64,000 bases of DNA, taken from the NCBI GenBank assembly GCA_032622095.1, contig CP136069.1:46536194-46600193 (forward strand). Reading direction: 5' to 3'. Under the pieces are notes generated by a model. It saw only the letters and a list, made by a program, of their open reading frames with translations. It had not been told where the DNA came from and made no database searches. Source of the DNA: Siphonodentalium dalli. Taxonomy: Eukaryota > Mollusca > Scaphopoda > Gadilida > Siphonodentaliidae. Shown one piece after another: positions 1 to 11,400 of the stretch (position 1 is its first letter; each line of letters starts with the position of its first letter). The position numbers and the translations under genes are program-made.

Positions 1-891
1 TGCGCTCGTTACTTGTTAATCGGTAGTTGCTCGTCAGTGTATGTTCAGGTAACAATTTCCAAGAAGTTACATGTGCGTATTTATCAAAACAATGATGATT
101 AGCTTTTATTAGGGTATGCTTTACCAAGTGGCCATTTTACGGAACTTTTCCCATCTCATTGGCGCACATGTGCATTGTCAATTTTCTAATTTCGGAATTT
201 ATCAGTTATTGTAATTTTAGGTGTGCGTTTTAGTCTCTTGCTTCGGATTTTTTTTTTATTCTGGATTTCTCAGTTTCAATTTGGCTAAGGTTTCTGTAGA
301 ATGACCAAATCAATTCAGAAATGGCCAAATATTGACCAAAAAGAATTGTTAGCCAGCGTTAAACGTGGGCGTAGGTTATGGTTATGTTTTGCGCCGTGTA
401 AAGTACAGTCCATGTGGCATTTATGACGGGGGTTTCCACAGAAGCATCCCACATGGCAGCGACGAATTAAAAGCAATCAATTTTCCAGTGGATTGATAGA
501 CACCGATGGACAACGAAATTACCCTATTTTCTGGATGAATAGTGAAGTGTAGTTCGTTGAGTAATACCCAGTGCGATTGGCTAGTAATGTTTGGAATGTT
601 CAATCTTTGTTAAAGCCAGAGCCAGGGACGTGACTAGAGTGTCGTCCTTGTGGGTGTCCACCCCAGAATTCCCAAGTACACTTTACCCCTTGGATCAGAC
701 AAAAAAATTTCATGTTCCAGAATTTTCTCTTGCACCCCCTGGCCATTTATTTTATTTTATTTGTCCATATTTAATCTTTGTCCAGAATATACATGTCTGA
801 ACATATACACTAGTTCATAGCCTACGGAACTATTGTGTGTCTTATAGTTAAATAATACTGGAAACCTCCCGGTTAGGATATACGTTCATAC
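1..891. other. unassigned AT-rich DNA
   Basis: No gene, repeat boundary or RNA gene could be supported here. Open frames of 60-70 codons occur on both strands but show no recognisable domain and no related copy in the window. Confidence 0.5.
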
Positions 892-1282
892 ACTGGCAAA
901 TATGCACGGTATATGGTTTGCAGGCATTTCATCGTAGAAACCGATATGATGCCAGAATATGAACTGAAACATTCATATAACATGAGTCTTTACCAAACCG
1001 AACGATATGAGAAGTAAAATTGATGTTGTTCCACTTGAAGCGGTGATACAGGCATTTGCCTTCATATACCTGTACGACTGATTCTTGCGAGATAATTGCA
1101 TGTTATCTTTACAGGCAAATTCCAGTAGCATCGCTACTGGTGGAACTACAGAGATCTTACTTCTCACGTAGTTAGCTGTGGTACAGCTGCATTTTTATGC
1201 ATGTTTCCGTTCATATTCTGTCATCATATCGGTTTCTATACGACGAAATGCCTGCAAACCATATACCGTGCAGACTTGCCAG
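892..1282. mobile_element. MITE-like inverted-repeat element
   Basis: The two ends are inverted copies of each other: about 80 bp from 892 matches, in reverse complement, about 80 bp ending at 1282, starting CTGGCAA and sharing GCACGGTATATGG and GCAGGCATTTC. The 230 bp between them hold no coding sequence. No clear target-site duplication was found, so the exact ends and superfamily are open. Confidence 0.6.
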
Positions 1283-2677
1283 CGTTATAGTATAACCGCT
1301 ATATATAACAAAACATGTATTATAACGGTATATAATACAACATGTATATCAATAATGACAATATTATTGAAAATTGCAATCGCCACGTCGAATTTCTGCG
1401 CCTGGACGATTCGGCACATGTGTTTGCGATTCGGCACCTGGACGTTTCGGCACCCGAAGTAACAAAGTGCCGAAAACCCTGAACATCACCAGGTGACCAC
1501 TCCACTGGGTAAATGCAAAATTTATCGTATATACCTTTCCATTGTCTTTTGTCTTTTTATTTTGCCGTCCAGTTCTAATTATGGTACCATCATATCGCTT
1601 AAAAACACTGATATTCTCCTGTACAGCACTGGTATTCTGACGTTCACACTGGTATTCCGCGAGCCGATTGGACAGTGTGCATGTCCTTGTTGTCGACTGT
1701 GGAGCCAGCGGAAGAATGGACACCGGGCGTCATACCGGACGTCTCTGTCGCAGACTTCGTGGTGGAGATCGATACACTACCACCAAGGACACCGGCAAAC
1801 CATCACAAAAATCACTATGTCTAGATAATTGTTTCACCATTTCATCTATTAGTGTTTAATGTACCGCCATTACATGTCCCCTCCAAAATTTCCAAAGTGG
1901 GTTGTAGGGGAGTGAATACTGCCCTTCCAAATCCTCCCATGTCCCCATCCCCATCCCCAAATCCCAAATAAATTCCGAATAAAATAAGTCCAAGATGAAC
2001 CTCTGTGAATATTTATGTCCAATACGAACCTATATCCATGAACCTATATCCATGATGATATTTTGCTATTTTATGAGTCTCATTCGCTGAGCTAAAGTAC
2101 AGATTTAAGCTAAAACTCAATTGGAATTGTTTGAAGTGTAACCTGGTTGGTCAAGTTAATTGAACGAAATCCGTTTGTTTCGAATGTATTATCCGCAATA
2201 ACCACTCAATAATCTTCGGCAAATTAGACTTCGAATATTCTACAAAGTGTTCACATACGCGAATATTTGAATATTGAGCCAGCGAACATGTGTGTTTAAT
2301 TTTTACCTCTCAGGAATGCCGATATTTCAACACACTTCCCATGATGTCGAATAGTTTCACTACGAATATGCGAACAGCAGCGAGAGATATCCTCGGTGAG
2401 TCCGTACTATCACTTCTCCAACACGTGTATTGAGTAGTGGAGAACATGGTCAGTACTGTGAACGCTGTGAATCGAATAGTGTAGGCGACTCTGCGTAAAT
2501 TATCAGTTCAGGCCAAATCGGGTATTATGAACTCCATTTGTTAACGCCCCTCGGGTGTATACTGTGGTACAGATTTTATAAAGCTGTGGTTCTCTGGCCA
2601 TTTTATAAATAGATAATGGTTTTTTTTGGGACGCATTAAATGCTGCAGTGCTACCCCGAATCCGGTAAAATGTGCAG
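1283..2677. other. unassigned DNA
   Basis: No supported gene. Short open frames overlap on both strands at 1320-1860 without domain signatures. A partial direct copy of the start of the next repeat (around TTAACGCCC...GTGTATACTG) lies at about 2541-2640. Confidence 0.4.
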
Positions 2678-3214
2678 TTAACGCCCTCGGTGTATACTGT
2701 CCTAGAGATTCTAGATAGCTATGGTTCGCTGGGCGTTTTATTTATAAATAATGGATTTTTTCCGGTTGTGACAATTCGCAGTAGGTCCCTATTTGCGGAG
2801 GTCCCCGATTCGCGGATGTCGCCTAAAATGGTCCAAATATGTTGATTTTAATGAGGGAACGGGTGCGTATATGTCAACTGATACGTATTTTAAACAAATA
2901 ACGACACGATCATCATAATAGTGGTTTGTTCTATCAATCATATCATCATCATCATCATCATCATAATACGGAACAAGTCGAGTTTCGCAATGCCTCCGCT
3001 TTTTTATCCGCATTTAGAAGCTTTCTGGTGTGGTGAATGAGAAACCTGCAGTAATAAGCCGTAGTTTTGTGTAATAATTTGAAGGATTAGTTGATTTAAC
3101 GGAATTCTGAGGCGGTGCATTCATGTAACCAATATATTTTATATTATAATTTATATTTATGGTTAATAATATGATCTTGAAGGCGTTACCATTTCTGATT
3201 ATGGTTTTCTTGTT
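2678..3214. repeat. interspersed repeat, copy 1 (uninterrupted)
   Basis: About 540 bp that recurs at 19065-19320 plus 20179-20403. Shared landmarks in order are TTAACGCCCTCGG, an (ATC)n microsatellite near 2940-2965, GAAACCTGCAGTAATAAGCC and a final TTATGGTTTTCTTGTT. Copy 1 has about 50 bp (near 2797-2847) that copy 2 lacks. It has no coding potential and its class is unknown. Confidence 0.8.
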
Positions 3215-3778
3215 ATGAATGTTGCACATCGCTTCTCAGGTAAACGGAAATCACTGTTTAGATATGCGTTGGATATGAGAACTTCGTTTCTTCAAGTGGT
3301 GAAAGCTTAGAATTGCACAATGGTATTTGAATGTGTTTGACCCGTTTTCCGAGGATTGTCTATTGGGGCCGAGGCATTGAGGTGGGGGTGTCTACCCCCA
3401 TCAGAGAGTCTCGTGTTGGTTAATGTGTTGTATGTAGTGGTAATACAGCATGATTTGCCAAAGTATAATGTAATTGGGGAACATCATGCCTGTACTTGGA
3501 TTTTGCAAGGATATGTCCTTTTTACATGGCTTTTACCGGAGCATATCATTGTCTATCTGACTTTACCATATTTTACCAGAGTAGAGCCATGTAAACCATG
3601 GTTTACCCGACTTTACCAGAGTAATTTTACCCGGATATGAGCGGTACCTATATTTCACAATAGCACATTTCTCAGCTGAGGTGTTTCTGTCTCTTTTGTG
3701 AGAATAAAATCATAATTTCTTCGTTAATCAACCCGTTGAGTGCCAGGTCCGATTTTTGTATCAACCCATATACCCGGT

Positions 3779-3847
3779 GCCAATGCATTCTCTTATATAT
3801 GCGAGTAGACCATAGGTCGCCTCGCATATATAAGAGAATGCATTGGC
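3779..3847. repeat. 68-bp hairpin repeat, copy 1
   Basis: A near-perfect palindrome: the 27-nt arm beginning GCCAATGCATTCTC is matched by its reverse complement ending GAGAATGCATTGGC, and GACC/GGTC continues the stem in the middle. Nearly the same sequence recurs at 22986-23054, 32167-32235 and 32300-32368. Short open frames across it are translations of the hairpin, not genes. Confidence 0.9.
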
Positions 3848-4059
3848 TTAACAATTGTCATCATTTGTTATTATTTTTTACAATTTTAATATTTTTTTCT
3901 TATATTCTTTAACAGACTTATTTTGTAGGTTTAGTGCCAGGGAATCTCACGTTTTTCATGGGCATCAAAATTATTACTATGAATACTTGGTGATAGTTTT
4001 GAGTTATAACATGCCCCTAAGGTTTTATCCAGTTTGTTTTTAAATTCGCTATAGCATGC

Positions 4060-4711
4060 TTAAAGGGGTACTGTACCCCAATCTCACTAAATTCCCGGTG
4101 ACAATAGCGATCTAATATGAATATTATATTATAAAATAACTAATTCGAGTCGACGATGTCTACTGAAAAAGTTCCGGTTAACAGGCTATCGTAAAAGTAA
4201 CATTGAATTATTTAATATAAAATCATTTATGGCTGGAGTCATAAAATGGAGAATTATGCCATTACGAGTTACCGTTCTTGAAATCGCATCTGTTGTGTGT
4301 CTTTTATCGACGGCCGTTCGCGAACATTATTGAGTGCAAACAAAACATGTTACCTGCAAAAGGAAGGCCGTTATAACCGATTCGGAAAAAGGAGAAAGAA
4401 ACAAGAGTCATAATGCGTCAAGTATTTTTTTATAGGGAGTGAGATTGTTCGATGGAAGAGATTGAAGGCATCAATCGAAACTGTGAGCAATGAACTTCCG
4501 GTTCTTTCTGCGACATGCGTCTTCTCCGGTGAAGGTCAAACCATGGCGCGTAGTTTGAAATCGTAATATTTTTGTTTCCAAGATCAAGATTTTCATCGCT
4601 AAATTAGGTTTATACGAAACTCATATAACACGAAAACAATCTAACTTGAAAGTTATTTCAATGGGAGTAAATCCAAAAAATCGCCTATCTCTGTGTACAG
4701 TACCCCTTTAA
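4060..4711. mobile_element. TTAA-flanked MITE, copy 1
   Basis: TTAA is followed by AGGGGTACTGTAC on the left, and the inverse GTACAGTACCCCT is followed by TTAA on the right. The same ends and similar subterminal sequence (CCGGTGACAA, GCGATCTAATAT) occur in a second copy at 20730-21320. TTAA target duplications are typical of piggyBac-type transposases; assignment to that superfamily is an inference. There is no coding capacity. Confidence 0.75.
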
Positions 4712-5065
4712 GCATACCCAAACAAATTCAACCAAAAACAAACAAACAAAAAATCTAAAAAAAAAAATAATAATTTTTTTAGGGCCGATTTTACAGACCG
4801 TAAATTAGGGCCGATGAGATCGGCCCCTGACACTAAAAGGGTTAATCAGTGGAAAACAATTGTACCCGGTGTCATACTCAAAAGTTAACAGAATGGGAAA
4901 AGAATATTCTTACAAATGAGTGGGCTAAATCCAGAAGAGATTAACACCTTATGTAATCACATGTGTGATTCATATAGCCTGAAATTTGTTATCTCAAATG
5001 CTAAAGCTTCTGAAAGCGCACCTCGGTACTACCGTGGTAACGCTACCCTAATATCGAGGTCAATT

Positions 5066-5306
5066 ACCCTCGTAGACTTACTCTGGTAGAATTACCCTGG
5101 TATAATTACCCTGGTAGAATTACCCTGGTAGAATTACCCTGGTAGAATTACCCTGGTAGAATTACTCTGGTAGAATTACTCTGGTATAATTACCCTGGTA
5201 TAATTACCCTGGTAGAATTACCCTGGTGGTAGAATTACCCTGGTAGAATTACCCTGGTAGAATTACCCTGGTAGAATAACTCTGGTAGAATTACTCTAGT
5301 AGAATC
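5066..5306. repeat. 15-bp minisatellite
   Basis: Roughly 16 head-to-tail copies of a 15-bp unit of the form TTACCCTGGTAGAAT, with variants carrying TATAAT or ACTCTGG. Degenerate related units continue as far as about 5500. Confidence 0.9.
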
Positions 5307-5310
5307 CCAA

Positions 5311-6224
5311 ATGCATACCTCCGTCGTTAAATATCTATATTGAATACGTGGGTGGGAACATTTTACTGGAGTAAAAATACATGGATGGGTCTACATGCGT
5401 ACGTATAATATGATGACCATTCACTAGATGAATTTTACCACAGTAAAATTACCTGGTTCCAATCACCCTGGTATAATACCACAGAATACCAGAGTGGTTT
5501 ATCAGAGTGTGTTTTATAAGTGAAATATATAATTTAAAAATAATTTCATTTGACAAGGGATAAGTGTTACTTTTTTATGGGGGGAGGAGGTGTCCACAAT
5601 GTGATCTCCCACACAGTATCATACTGCATGAATCCTGCTAATATGGTAATTTACCGTTCATATTAGTTGAATAATTAAACTATTGGAATATTTTAAACAT
5701 AATCGCTATAGTCCTAAATTCCAAACTCAGTGCTGTATTTCATGCATGGAATCGGAAACTGGCTGTATTGTATCCATGGGGGTGGGCTGCCCGAGTGTAC
5801 TTCTACCACCTAGCACCTCGGTCCAGACAATAATTCCGAGTCTGGGAAATTATATTTGCAGGGTTGAATTTCTCCACTAATTACACATAATTCCTATATG
5901 TTAGAAATGTTCAAACCAACGACCCTATACCGATTTAAACGTTTTGACTGATTGCGTTACTCCATAATTCTAGCATGTCAGAAAAGCATGAACTGTGGAA
6001 CTTTTCAAAGCATATGAGGATGAGACACACAGACCCTTCGTCATTACGAATCTGAATGAAATTTTCAACTGCAGTGAATACTGCCACAATGATACCCCTT
6101 ATGCTTAAAAGGCAACGACTTCGCTCTGTTTATGAACCCCATGTCCGTGCATGATTTGAATTATACAACCTTGTTTATTTGTAACTCAATACTATTTTTT
6201 CCCAATGCTGTGTTATCTCTGTAC
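5311..6224. other. unassigned DNA
   Basis: Nothing supportable apart from scattered degenerate CCTGGTA units near 5440-5500 and chance frames of at most 65 codons. Confidence 0.4.
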
Positions 6225-7040
6225 TATTAACGCCCCTATAAGTTGGTAAATTATCAGACCATCAAGCGAGTTCTAGGTTTTCCCTGAGGTAGATAATTCT
6301 GGTAATATACCAATAACTTGAGTTTAGAGGGCGTTATGGTTTATTAACGGCCCAACAGAAATTATTAACAGCCCGAGTGGTTCATTAAAGGACCGAGACG
6401 AAGTCGAGGGCCGTTAATTGCCCGAGGGCTGTTAATCATTTCTGGAGGGCCGTTAATAAACCTAACGCCCGACAAAATCATGTTATTACTATTATTACCA
6501 CTCTCTGAAATGAAATCCAACTAGAACATAGATGAGTGAGTAAGCAACTGAAATAATAACTCTTTTAACAATTCAAACCATGTGTCGTCTGTTTGTTGTC
6601 AAACAAATTGTCACGTTACTAATTAATATTATTTACCACGAAAATAGGGCCATATCTAAGGAAAATTCAGTCAGAAATCTAATTTATTCCATTTGTTAAA
6701 TAACACTTACTCAACTTGAATGTGTTGTTGGTCTGTTATTACATCTACTACAGTAAATATCAGTTGTATTCGTAATAACTTACTATAATCGTGTTTTAAC
6801 AGAAATTCCGAATTCAGAAATTAGGTTGCGTCCGATTAGATTCCTAGCAAATCGCAACCCGGAAGCGGGCCATTAATATCGTTAACGCATAACTTCCGGT
6901 TTGATGCCGGGCGTTATTGCCGGAAGGTGGCCATTAATATCGTTAACACATAGCTTCCGGTTTGATGCCGGGCGTTGTGACTTTTTACCGTTCGGGTAAA
7001 AAAATAATGTTAATCTACTAGAGAACGCCCTCTAAAGTGG
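6225..7040. repeat. possible MITE with internal 68-bp tandem duplication
   Basis: The left edge contains TTAACGCCCCT and the right edge GAACGCCCTCTAAAG, with GAGGGCGTTATGG and GGGCCGTTAAT motifs between. Near 6860-6980 a ~68-bp block with GGCCATTAATATCGTTAAC and CTTCCGGTTTGATGCCGGG is present twice in tandem. The termini are not resolved. Confidence 0.4.
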
Positions 7041-8160
7041 TAATAATATATAATAACAAAAGGGTGGAGATTTTGAGCGCTCCATTCGCCCCTAAAAGCA
7101 ATCAGTTCGCTCTCGAAATCGATCCATGTTAAAATGGTGACTCACAGAGAAGATGATATATAAGTCATTTCACGTCGATGTATGCTGTAAACAAAGATAA
7201 ATCGACCAGTGTTCATGTTAAATTCCAATATGCAAGCGAGTAATTTCCTGGGATACATCTAGTCGAGTATTATATAGAACACAAGTCAGCTTTACAAACT
7301 TAGGAAATCACATAGGAACGCTGAAATTACAAACTTAGTACGGCTGGATGGTCAGTTTACTACGTTTTCAGATTTTTGCAGCTTTCGGCCAGGAACCTGT
7401 CTATTCAACAAGAGACATTGAGTGCGCGCAAATAAACAGACACGAGAGTCGCAAACACAATGACAGACGACAGAGAGATGACATTGAGACTTTGAGACGA
7501 AAATCATTCATTAAAATGTACTTTTACTTCCATGAACAAGAAATTTAAACAGTTGTCGCGAAAGACTGGTCCTTCTCTTTGTTCACCAAAAAGTTGAAAA
7601 CGTAGTATTCTGACAATTTCTGCCTTAGTACGGACCCCTGGATTGTGAATGTGAATTCCAATTTTGGCAAACACTTGTTTCTCTGCACATGATTATACAG
7701 ATAACTCTCTCATCTCGGATCCTCAAATGTGGCGTTCATGAGAATTACATCGCGACCGAATACACTAGCTGCATTTATTTATTCATCTGAGGCCACACCA
7801 CTGTTGTAGCCTGGTTTACGAAGATATTGGTGGGAAAGAGAAATGCAGGCGAAAAACAAATAATAAAAAAAATAATCATCACAACCAAAACAATCTACAA
7901 AAGGAGGGACTATATATACCAACATATCCTTCTGCAAGTAGGTTCATATAGGACCTAAATATTAACGTAGGATCATATTGGACGTATTTGATTTGTGAAA
8001 TAAGCTCATATAGAACTTATAACCTGATATTCTGTTGAATGACGCGGGCCGCAGTGAACAGACATTATAAAGAGCGTTCATCTGGTAAGTCGTGTCGATG
8101 AAAAAGTGTAGATTAAATAGTGCCTATATGAGCTTATTTCGTATTGAAATAAGCTATACA
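7041..8160. other. unassigned DNA, left flank of the palindrome
   Basis: No gene is supported. The last ~240 bp contain sequence (AGGTTCATATAGGACC, TTATTCTGTTGAATG-like, AAGAGCGT.CATCTGG) that is related to 18496-18680 on the other side of the palindrome, so the palindrome probably landed in or near an older repeat. Confidence 0.4.
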
Positions 8161-8166
8161 CGCAGG
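8161..8166. repeat. 6-bp target-site duplication, left
   Basis: CGCAGG lies directly outside the left end of the giant palindrome and is repeated in the same orientation at 17854-17859. The hexamer is not itself palindromic, so it is not part of the inverted repeat. Confidence 0.85.
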
Positions 8167-8232
8167 AGAAGAATAGATGCCTCGTTGCCTTCACATCTAA
8201 AAATAGAATCTTTGGGGTCTAAAATTGGTTGT

Positions 8233-8424
8233 ACTAAAATATTCCCAAAATTTCAAAACCCAAAAATTATTTTTCCAAAAAAAAAAATTCAAAACCCAAA
8301 AATTATTTTTCCAAAAAATTTAAAAACCCTAAAATTATTTTTCCAAAACAAAAATTTTAAAACCCCAAAATTTCAAAAGAAAAAAATTCAAAACCCTCAA
8401 AATTATTTCTCTAAAAAAAAAAGT
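8233..8424. repeat. A/T-rich tandem repeat near left terminus
   Basis: Head-to-tail units of about 30 bp built on CCCAAAAATTATTTTTCC and AAATTTCAAAA. The mirror block is at 17596-17780. Simple repeats close to the termini are also reported for Polintons. The long lysine-, asparagine- and phenylalanine-rich frame across it is compositional. Confidence 0.85.
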
Positions 8425-9167
8425 TTAAATAAAAAATTTATAACGAGTTTTCGGTTTCTGATAATCTCGATATTAAAAAATGTCGAATGTTAAATTATTT
8501 GCGTGTAATATCTTTCGTTATTTTTTTTTGTTCAAATATTTTTCATGAAATTATTAATCGATGTTTAGAAATAGATTTATTGGACATTGTGACCATCGAT
8601 ATGAATGCATACATTCCAGTGTTTATCGGACGCAGTTCATATAATTGTCATACTTGAAAATAGACACCATTACTCTTACATAAATAATAAAGAGCGTTTA
8701 TTCTTTACACTCTCTCTACCCCAGATGAAGTTATTGAGTATATGACAGGTGTGTATTATCGTGAATTATTGGAAGTATTGAGATGTACTATGTTGAATCA
8801 CGAGTGGTCGAAAATTGTAATGTGAAATTACAACCTCCAGAATGAATTGTCATATTCGCTGTACACGCAATCACACACGCGACATTGGTGGTAACAATGT
8901 GTCTTTCACACCTTTGCTTTACCAAATGAATTCTATTATTTCCCCGTTCACAGTTATATGCTATTCAGAAAACATATCGATTTAATGTCTGAACAAACGG
9001 GTTAGTATCAATTAAGGTTGATAAACTGTGTCATTCACACGATAATTAGTTATCCAAAACATGCATACATCCAGGTCACTCAATAATATAAATTGATTCT
9101 GTGTCATTGTTATAACAACATTACGTAATAACCACTTATCGCCCCACATTCATACTTACGCTTTGGA

Positions 9168-9375
9168 CATTTTATCAGTTTATCACATGATCACTAAATG
9201 TGGCAATCGGGTATCCTCCGATGCCTGCAATATATTATTTATAATAATTGGACTCATTGATCTCACGTGAATAATACTCTTAGTTGTTCCAATAAAATAG
9301 TTATCAAATTCGATCACCAATAGATTTGACTGTGGAATGTAATGACCTTTAACTTATTTATCGATCTAAAGGGAC
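9168..9375. repeat. arm-internal direct repeat A, copy 1
   Basis: About 205 bp from GGACATTTTATCAGTTTATC to the ATCGATCTA motif recurs in direct orientation at 10369-10583, and both are mirrored in the right arm near 16656-16856 and 15374-15573. It is non-coding. Confidence 0.85.
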
Positions 9376-9665
9376 ACTCATTATGAATGAATGTTAACAA
9401 TACAAGCGCACGAATGAAGAGCGTTGAACATATACGAAATTACTACACGAATGAATTGAACCTTGAAATTTATATTTCACATCTTACCAACAACAGCTAC
9501 AGACATAATCATAGTATTATACTGTCTTGCATGTACACACGCTATGACATCATTAAAGGTGGACAATCCACTCACGGTGTGACAACAGATACGGACATAG
9601 GCATAGTGTTATACAGTCTTCTATGTACCCACGCTATGACACCATTAACGTACATTGGATGTTAG
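9376..9665. repeat. arm-internal direct repeat B, copy 1
   Basis: A block starting near GAATGTTAACAATACAAGCG, with GAAGAGCGTTGAACATATAC, recurs at about 10978-11310 and in shortened form at about 10741-10905. The right-arm mirrors are near 16340-16640, 14650-14975 and 15060-15210. A ~90-codon frame beginning MNVNNTSARMKSVEH is conserved between copies, but the copies are nearly identical as DNA, so this is not evidence of coding. Confidence 0.8.
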
Positions 9666-9691
9666 GTCTATGACTCTTGAGTATGCACCAA

Positions 9692-9988
9692 TCAATGAGC
9701 AAATGAGCAAAAAAATGAGCAAATGAGCAAAAAAATGAGCAAATGAGCAAGAAAATGAGCAAATGAGCAATAAAAATGAGCAAATGAGCAAGAAAATGAG
9801 CAAATGAGCAAGAAAATGAGCAAATGAGCAATAAAAATGAGCAAATGAGCAAGAAAATGAGCAAAAAAATGAGCAAAAAAATGAGCAAATGAGCAAAAAA
9901 AATGAGCAAATGAGCAAAAAAATGAGCAAATGAGCAATAAAAATGAGCAAATAAGCAAAAAAATGAGCAAATGAGCAAAAAAATGAGA
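9692..9988. repeat. ATGAGCAAA minisatellite, left arm
   Basis: Tandem array of AAATGAGC joined by A-runs of varying length. The mirror array in the right arm (15966-16327) is about 65 bp longer, which explains most of the length difference between the arms. Overlapping leucine/phenylalanine/serine-rich frames in all three minus-strand phases are artefacts of the repeat. Confidence 0.92.
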
Positions 9989-10368
9989 TGTAACATTATA
10001 TCACTGTTATTGTATCAATTGATAGGTTCAGACAAGTTCGATGTTTAGAAAAGAAAAGTTACCTATAATTCTGCTGTGGTTAAGCAGTCCATTATTTAGG
10101 GCATACCTGTATGTAGGCCTATCAGTGGATGAATAGTCTGCCGGAGAAGTACTGTGTAGACAGGTCTTGTCGGTAAGAGAGTCAGACGAGAAGTGAAGGC
10201 TCGGCTATTAAAACATAGTAATGCGATAGCGAACATCAAACGAGTCTGCGCACGCATATCTGTCAAAAGGATACAATAGCAGTCATTGGTCAATTTATCC
10301 CCGGTGTCAGCTCAGTACCCAATCGGGACGAAGCCGAAGGTCAACTCATTTTTTTTTGCTCATTATAG

Positions 10369-10583
10369 TACGTCACTTGGACATTTTATCAGTTTATCAC
10401 GTGATCACTAAATGTGGCAATCGGGTATCCACCGATGCCTGCAATTTATTATTTATAATAATTGGACTCATTGATCTCACGTAAATAATACTCTTAGTTG
10501 TTCCAATAAAATAGTTATCAAATTCGATCACCAATAGATTTGACTGTGGAATATAATGACCTTTAACTTATTTATCGATCTAT
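10369..10583. repeat. arm-internal direct repeat A, copy 2
   Basis: Second copy of the ~205-bp block at 9168-9375, about 97% identical by eye. It differs, for example, at CACGTGATC versus CACATGATC. Confidence 0.85.
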
Positions 10584-10740
10584 GTTAGAACATGGTCTTA
10601 ACAAAAAACTTGACCATAACAAAAATTACCTTACATTTATGCATGAATCTAATTAGACCATACGTAAATATTGTCAGCTTATCGTCTGATGGGCAAATCC
10701 GATGTTTATCAAAAATAGTACAACTTCCAGTTGGTAATTA

Positions 10741-11310
10741 CTCTTACGAATGAAGAGCGTTGAACATATACGAAATTACTACACGAATGAACTGAAATTT
10801 ATATTTTCACATCTTACCAACAACAGATATAGACATAGTCATAGTGTTTTACTATCTTACATGTACCCATGCTATGACATCATTCGAAGGGGCAATACAC
10901 TCAAGGAGTTAAAGTGACACGAAACAAGGGACGTGATGTAATATTGGTGTTTGAATCTTAAAGGAACACAAGACACTCTAAAGGGACACTCATTATGAAT
11001 GAATGTTAACAATACAAGCGCACGAATGAAGAGCGTTGAACATATACAAAATTACTACACGAATGAATTGAACCTTGAAATTTATATTTCACATCTTACC
11101 AACAACAGCTACAGGCATTATCATAGGGTTATACTGTCTTGCATATACGCACGCTATGACATCATTAAAGGCGGACAATCCACTCACGGTGTGACAACAG
11201 ATACAGACATAGGCATAGTGTTATACAGTCTTCTATGTACCAATGCTATGACATAATTAAAGGGGGATAATACACGCACGGTGTGGAATGTTAAAGTGAC
11301 ACGTGGTAAG
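10741..11310. repeat. arm-internal direct repeat B, copies 2 (short) and 3
   Basis: Copy 2, to about 10905, is truncated and slightly diverged. Copy 3, from about 10978, closely matches 9376-9665. Between them is a short stretch with GACACGAAACAAGGGACGTG. Confidence 0.75.
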
Positions 11311-11389
11311 GGACATGATGTAATATTGGTGAAACCCCCTCCACAACTTATAGATATATAACGAAGACGAGAATAACATGTTGATGAAG

Positions 11390-11395
11390 TTTATT
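11390..11395 (-). terminator. poly(A) signal of left-arm unit
   Basis: TTTATT on the plus strand is AATAAA on the minus strand, 6 nt past the stop of the 189-codon ORF. It mirrors 14559-14564 in the right arm. Confidence 0.65.
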
Positions 11396-11400
11396 GAAAT

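Larger units (their letters stand above)
3731..4842. mobile_element. TIR element with two nested repeats
   Basis: The ends are imperfect inverted repeats: ACCCGTTGAGTGCCAGG at the left matches ACCCTTTTAGTGTCAGG read inward from the right. The sequence TAATCA lies directly outside both ends (3725-3730 and 4843-4848), a plausible 6-bp target duplication. Inside are a 68-bp hairpin (3779-3847) and a separate TTAA-flanked MITE (4060-4711), so this is the oldest of three nested insertions. No transposase is visible. Confidence 0.65.

Noticed and set aside
3672-3854. Short frames of the MLSQCILLYMRGDLWSTR type, also at 32238 and 32293
   Set aside because: They are translations of the 68-bp palindromic hairpin and recur wherever it does.
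9387-9665. ~90-codon frame beginning MNVNNTSARMKSVEH as a gene, also at 10999, 14697 and 16340
   Set aside because: It is repeated because the DNA block is repeated. No start context, domain or differential codon conservation supports coding.
9634-9996. Hydrophobic Leu/Phe/Ser-rich frames, also at 15957-16386
   Set aside because: Three overlapping phases are all open across a simple minisatellite; the apparent transmembrane character is compositional.
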